Positions 63,882 through 64,000 of a stretch of DNA of 64,000 bases are shown one piece after another. Below the pieces are notes generated by a model that worked only from the letters and a program-made list of their open reading frames with translations, did not search any database and had not been told where the DNA came from. Source of the stretch: Kriegella sp963975415. GTDB lineage: Bacteria > Bacteroidota > Bacteroidia > Flavobacteriales > Flavobacteriaceae. Positions within the stretch are counted from its first letter, which is position 1; the number at the start of each line of letters is the position of its first letter. The stretch is taken from the NCBI RefSeq assembly GCF_963975415.1, contig NZ_CAXBGN010000012.1:80869-144868 (forward strand), in the 5' to 3' direction. A program made the position numbers and the translations under genes.

Positions 63882-64000
63882 ATGAAAACAGAAAAAACAT
63901 CAAAAAATGCAGCATACACAGGTTTATTTGCTGCTGTAGCAGCATCATCTTGTTGCATACCACCTGTTATAGCATTAATAGCTGGCGTTGGAGGAAGTGC
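63882..64000 (+). CDS. merT: MerT-like mercuric ion transporter, 5' part
   Basis: Only the first 39 codons lie inside the window: GLFAAVAASSCCIPPVIALI, with the vicinal cysteine pair in the first membrane helix characteristic of MerT, then AGVGGS. MerT brings mercuric ions into the cell for reduction. It is the second gene of the ArsR operon and is cut by the right edge. Confidence 0.75.
   Translation, partial: MKTEKTSKNAAYTGLFAAVAASSCCIPPVIALIAGVGGS

Overview
The window reads as chromosome of a marine-type member of the Flavobacteriaceae (Bacteroidota). Supporting signs are the BlaI/M56 regulator-protease pairs, DUF4407 and DUF4260 proteins, SPI- and SPII-type leaders typical of the phylum, a TAnnTTTG -7 promoter box ahead of the tRNA, weak Shine-Dalgarno signals, occasional TTG/GTG starts, and a Bfm/Btg-type mobilization set. 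The species cannot be named from sequence alone.

Region 1 (1-22.1 kb) is mostly ordinary core genome. It has two BlaI-M56 signalling pairs (the first cut by the left edge), TonB-like lipoproteins, ruvC, a four-helix-bundle gene in a nest of short repeats, hemW, a cyclase, small conserved genes, a membrane MutS-like ATPase, a YdjM-type hydrolase, a DUF5060 secreted protein, DUF4407, PhnA, an M20 dipeptidase, and tRNA-Leu(UAG) preceded by a truncated tRNA-Leu copy.

Region 2 (22.3-30.1 kb) starts the accessory DNA next to the tRNA. It has a 562-residue protein with a PD-(D/E)XK-like motif, a long diverged direct repeat, ssb, DUF6876, and a mobilization module (BfmA-like, DUF5712-type relaxase, coupling ATPase) with an oriT-like hairpin and a serine recombinase with its own palindromic site. 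No tyrosine integrase or IS transposase was seen.

Region 3 (30.2-39.9 kb) is a defence block. A type I restriction-modification locus is split by an AbiE-like toxin-antitoxin pair whose putative operators lie between hsdM and the rest of the operon. A minus-strand trio follows: HATPase, STAS-like DUF4325 and PIN nuclease.

Region 4 (40-63.3 kb) is a low-GC cassette field. Single genes of unrelated kinds (orphan MbcA/ParS-like antitoxin domain in three near-identical copies, Lgt, response regulators, a cREC protein, lipoproteins, membrane proteins) sit between copies of an exact 45-nt repeat. That repeat has the substitution pattern of coding DNA. Three genes also have attC-like imperfect palindromes downstream, and the inverted repeats at the two ends of each of these cassettes covary, as in integron cassettes. 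No integron integrase is in view. The field also holds decayed genes (Ku, UmuC), a roughly 3-kb ORF desert with several minus-strand RNA-like hairpins, and two histidine kinases, one with a C9 tract in its first codons. The right edge holds an ArsR-type regulator with a 16-bp inverted repeat and the start of a MerT-like transporter.
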